From Marsupella aquatica (Eukaryota > Marchantiophyta), in the NCBI GenBank assembly GCA_973895155.1, contig OZ316895.1, forward strand, positions 24,180,001 through 24,244,000: a stretch of DNA of 64,000 bases, written 5' to 3'. Positions 59,977-64,000 of this stretch are shown here, in pieces. Position 1 is the stretch's first letter. Each line of letters opens with the position of its first letter. The notes beneath the pieces were generated by a model. The model was not told where the DNA came from, ran no database searches, and saw only the letters and a list, made by a program, of their open reading frames with translations. Position numbers and translations under genes: made by a program.

Positions 59977-62900
59977 CTACTTGTGATGCAATTGCAAAAC
60001 CTGCAATACGTCACGGTGTCTAGAGAAACTCTCCAAAGGAATCACTTTGGTAAATGCGTCAGCCGGGTTGAGTTTACCATCAATCTTGACTAGCTCAAAC
60101 AAATTATCAGACACAGCCTGCCTGATAAAATGGTACCTGACGTCAATGTGCTTCACTCTGCTGTCCATCACCTGGTTCACAGCAAGGTGGAGCGCACTTT
60201 GACTATCATAATGGAGCTTCACATTCCCCTGTGGCAATCCCATTTCAGTGATAAGTCTATCCAACCAAATCGCTTCCTTTGCTGCTTCCGCAGCTGCAAC
60301 ATACTCCGCTTCTGTAGTAGACTGAGCAATACACTTCTGCAAAGTAGACCTCCAACTTATGCATCCACCGCCAAGTGTGAACACGTATCCTGTTGTTGAT
60401 CTCCTTCGGTCCAAATCTTGTCCATAGTTAGAATCTACATAGCCAATCAATGATCTAGCATTCTTTGCATTCGCATCAAATAAAAGACCATGATCCACGG
60501 TACCCTTCAAGTACCTGATAATCCACTTCACTGCTTCCCAGTGTACCTTCCCTGGATTCGACATGTACCTGCTCACCTTGCCCATAGCCATGGCAAGATC
60601 AGGTCTAGTGCAAGTCATCAAATACATGAGACTCCCCACTGCCTTGTCATATGGAACCTTTGACATCAACCCCTTCTCTGTGTCATCCGTAGGACAGAAC
60701 GCTGATGATAACTTGAAGTGTGGAGCCAACGGGGTACTTACTGGCTTGCTATTCTCCATGTTGAACCTTGCAATTACCTTCCTCGCATAACTGCTCTGCG
60801 TCAACCATAGCTTGCCAGCCTCCAAGTCCCTAGTGATCTTCATACCCAAAATCCTCTTAGCTGGCCCTAAGTCCTTCATCTTAAACTCTGCACTAAGCAG
60901 TGCCTTGAGCTTAACAATCTCAGACCTATCCTTGGCTGCAATTAGCATGTCATCCACATAAAGTACTAAAACAATGAACCCAAAGACAACATTCTTCACT
61001 GGTTTCAAATACACACAAGGGTCAAATACACTTCTGTGAAAACCTTGTGACCGAATCCAATCGTCAAACCGCTTGTTCCACTGTCTTGGTGACTGCTTCA
61101 ACCCATACAAGGATTTCAGCAATCTGCAAACCAATTCCTTCTGTCCTCTCTTCACAAAACCTAGCGGTTGTCTCATGAAGATCACCTCTTCCAATGTGCC
61201 ATAGAGGAAAGCTGTGACAACATCCATCTGATCTAGGAGCAGACCAAACATTACAACAAGTACACACAATAGTCGTATTGTAGAGTACTTAGCAACTGGT
61301 GAGAAGACCTCATTGTAATCCACACCTTTCTCTTGTGTGAATCCCTTTGCTACCAATCTAGCCTTGTAGACCTTCGATCCACCTCCTATGGAATTATCCT
61401 TCAGCTTGTAAATCCACTTGCTGTCCACCACTTGCTGACCCTTAGGCAGCTTAACAAGCTCCCAAGTTTTGTTGTCCTTTAGTGACTGCATCTCCGTTTG
61501 CATTGCTGCAGTCCACTTCTGCTTCTCTTTTGAAGCACTTGCCTCATGAAATGAAGAAGGTTCTCCTTCTTCCAAAATTAACGCATCACCCTCATCATCA
61601 GCTGTAAAATCATCCTCTTGCAGTTGAGATGAATCAACCCACTGTCCATACCTTGATGGAGCGCGTACAGTGCGACCAGATGTTCTTCTAGCCGATGACT
61701 CCGGTTGATCTGCGTGTGCTGGTACAATTTGAAGCTCAACAGCATCCACTTGTTGCTCACCAGCATCAACAAACTCCTCTGGTTCCTCTGGCACAGGAAC
61801 CAGCTCCATAATTGGAGCAACTCCTTCTCTCCGGTCATGCACCTCATAACCAATCTCCCCCTCAACGAGATCCGGGATAGGAGATTTTCCTTTGTCAGTA
61901 CGGGAGACCTGAGTATTCTCCCCCTCCTTCAATAATCTGGATTCATTGAAGGAAACATCCCTACTGACAACGAGCTTACAGGCAATAGGATGCCATAGCC
62001 TATAGGCTTTCACACCACTCTGGTACCCAAGAAAAACACATTTCCTGGAGGTAGGATCCAACTTGGTCCTATTCTGCTTTGGTGTGAGAGCATATGCATC
62101 ACTTCCAAAAATTACCAAGCCATGATAGTCTGCTTGCCGCTTATAGCGCATCTCAAACGGCGTTTTGAAATTGATAGCACTAGAAGGAGAAAGATTTACC
62201 AAATAAGCTGCGGTATTGACAGCTTCTGCCCAAAATTCTTGTGGTAAACCTGATTGGCTCAACATACTCCGTGACCGCTCCAACAGTGTCCGATTGAGCC
62301 TCTCAGCGACACCATTCTGCTGCGGAGTATAAACTGTGGTGAGATGGCGAGTTATCCCCTGTTCTGAACAGTACTCTTCAAATTCCATTGAAGTGTACTC
62401 CCCGCCGTTGTCTGACCTCAGACTCTTCACCCTTGTATCCAAACACTTGATCGTGTTTCCAGTCTGATTCTCCACCTGGGCCTTCCACTTCTTAAAAATG
62501 GACAAGACATCAGACTTATGCGTCATGAAATAAATCCACACAAATCTTGAGTAATCATCAATAAATGATACATAGTACAACTTTCCAGAGTGTGAGGGAG
62601 TCGGGGATGGACCCCACACGTCACTATGTATGTACTCAAGAACCGCTTTGGAACGATGAGTTCCAACACCAAAAGCACGACGACGCTGCTTTCCAAGAAT
62701 ACAATGCTCACAAAACTCTAATTTACAAGATTGCAAATCAGAAATGAGTCCATTCTTCCGTAAGATAGCCAAACCCTTCTCACTCATGTGGCCTAGCCGT
62801 GAATGCCACAGTTGAGTCATCTCCTCGTGAGACTTGGTTACATTGGCCTCTCCACATACAGTATTGCCTTGTAACACATACAAATTCTTTTGTCTACTCC

Positions 62901-63250
62901 CCTTCAAAATCACTGTCTCTCCCGACCTGACTTGAAGTTCACCATCAATAACGCTCCATTGATGACCATTTGAATCCAACACACCAAGTGAAATCAAATT
63001 CTTACGCATGCCAGGTACATACCTGACTCCGGACACTGTGCGCACAGCGCCATCAAACATTTGAATCTTCACAGACCCAATTCCCTCAATTTGACAGGAG
63101 TGATCATTTCCCATCAGAACTGAACCGTTTGAAATAGAGTAAGAACTGAAAAAACTCACGAATGTAACAAATATGAAAAGAGCAAGCACAATCAAGAATC
63201 CACACATCATCTGCTCTCCTAGATGACATGCACAGGGCATACCCCCGGCT
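59977..63250 (-). CDS. Copia element 3 Pol polyprotein
   Basis: Domains in order: protease (WILDCACSFHIC, in a different frame from the rest), GAG-pre-integrase zinc site (LWHSRLGH...FCEHCILGK, complete HHCC), integrase core with D-D-E context (SDVWG, SDNGGEY, NGVAERLNRTL), RT (KARLVAKGFTQEKGVDYNE; active site LVLYVDDMLIA) and RNase H (STTGYVFTLGGG, LHYDSQSALH, HIDVRYHFIR), ending in a stop at 59977. One frameshift near 63150 separates the protease start from the main frame. That is the only obvious lesion seen and could also be an assembly error. Confidence 0.9.
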
Positions 63251-64000
63251 TCATAAAACATACTCATCATTGAGTAAATCAGCTTCTCCATCAGCCCTAG
63301 CCACATTTGCCGATGAAGTTTCCGCTGCCTTTCCCTTACAGTCTCGCTTGAAGTGTCCAACTTGGTTGCACTTCCAACATGTCACTTGCCTCCTCTGAGG
63401 GGATTTACCCTTGGACTTAGATCTGGATTTAGATCTAAACTGGGTTCTACGGTCCCCAGTTGGTCGCTGCATACTCCTCCCACGGTTAACATTGAGGGCA
63501 GCACCAGATGATGAAGGCTGTGACGTGATGTGCATCTTCTGCTGAAGATCATCACTAAGCAGAGAACTTACCACGTCATTGTATGAAATGGTATCCCTAT
63601 CACGATGCAACAACACTCGTGATAGGGACTGGTAAGATGGAGGCAATGAACTAAGAAGCTGCAGAGCCTTCGTCTCATCATTCAAAGTCTCCCCAAGGTT
63701 TTCCAAGTCAACGACCATGTCGTTGAAAGCATCCACATGGTCTTGCAACTTCGTACCAGATTCCTTCATCCTGAAACTCATCAGTTTGTAGGAAGTGTAG
63801 AGCCGGTTCGACAACTCCTTGCGGTGATACTTGCTCTGCAATTCCGCAAACAAGGACATGCAATCCTTATGTGCACCTAACTGCTTGATGATGGGAGGCA
63901 TGAGATAGAGTGTAACACACCACACTCCCTGCTCCTGCATGCGGTCCCATTGTTTCTCATCAACATCGTCTTCACGAGGGCTCAGCAGTTGGCCCATCCC
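63251..64000 (-). CDS. Copia element 3 Gag, partial at window edge
   Basis: UBN2-type copia Gag with LQLLSSLPPSYQSLSRVLL, a basic Arg/Ser-rich linker and the zinc knuckle CWKCNQVGHFKRDC, ending in a stop at 63251. The frame is open to the window edge, so the true start is beyond 64000. It ends about 45 nt before the protease motif, which lies in another frame. Confidence 0.9.
   Translation of the reverse strand, partial: GMGQLLSPREDDVDEKQWDRMQEQGVWCVTLYLMPPIIKQLGAHKDCMSLFAELQSKYHRKELSNRLYTSYKLMSFRMKESGTKLQDHVDAFNDMVVDLENLGETLNDETKALQLLSSLPPSYQSLSRVLLHRDRDTISYNDVVSSLLSDDLQQKMHITSQPSSSGAALNVNRGRSMQRPTGDRRTQFRSKSRSKSKGKSPQRRQVTCWKCNQVGHFKRDCKGKAAETSSANVARADGEADLLNDEYVL

Larger units (their letters stand above)
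59365..64000 (-). mobile_element. Ty1-copia element 3, nearly intact, runs off the window
   Basis: Minus-strand element related to element 1, with the same gag, integrase and RT motif style. It is inserted into the RT region of copia element 2. 3' LTR, polypurine tract, pol and most of gag are present. The 5' end of gag, leader and 5' LTR lie beyond 64000. Pol has no internal stop over about 1050 codons, much better preserved than element 1, so this is probably the youngest insertion in the window. Confidence 0.9.

Overview
This is a nuclear eukaryotic window with the look of a plant-lineage (streptophyte) genome. The supporting signs are many-exon genes with GT-AG introns, Ty1-copia retrotransposons primed by initiator Met-tRNA, plant-style Helitron 3' ends, and an organelle-type GatC with a serine-rich presequence. 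The Patched/NPC1-type gene and the pogo-type element would fit a non-seed plant or streptophyte alga better than a flowering plant, but the species cannot be named from sequence alone. A run of exactly 100 N (5438-5537) is a scaffold gap.

Three host genes could be reconstructed by eye. (1) A UMP-CMP kinase on the minus strand: exons at 12623-12855 (tentative), 11201-11238, 10365-10639 and 9786-9983, with the last exon not found. (2) GatC, the small subunit of the organellar Glu/Asp-tRNA amidotransferase, on the plus strand at 19025-20548 in five exons. (3) A Patched/NPC1-family (RND, sterol-sensing-domain) membrane protein on the plus strand at 42608-54857. I assign it 26 exons whose phases all agree, giving 1174 residues.

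The rest is mostly mobile DNA. From left to right: a foldback repeat (3.5-4.1 kb), a Helitron-like 3' end (4.2 kb), a GC-rich hAT-like non-autonomous element with a perfect 8-bp target duplication (4.9-6.0 kb), two opposed Helitron-like ends with degenerate satellite arms (16.5-17.5 kb), a dispersed repeat (22.1 kb), and a 2.66-kb pogo/Tigger-type element with intact terminal inverted repeats and TA target site (25.4-28.1 kb). Then come a MITE-like repeat with a 292-bp internal duplication (30.0-30.7 kb) and a decayed 8.1-kb copia element with ~98% identical LTRs and a TCCAC target duplication (32.8-41.0 kb). That copia is itself broken in integrase by a 2.1-kb insert built around five 161-bp tandem repeats. 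The right end holds a 76-bp tandem array, a copia pol fragment of a different lineage (57.9-59.4 kb) and a younger, nearly intact copia element inserted into it, which runs off the window.

The most unusual item is the pogo-type element. Downstream of its DDE transposase, in another frame, it carries a second open frame with a BRCT-like domain and a further conserved-looking tail. I do not know of a described pogo element with such cargo, so it is the first thing to check. All exon models are manual; no alignment or database search was run.
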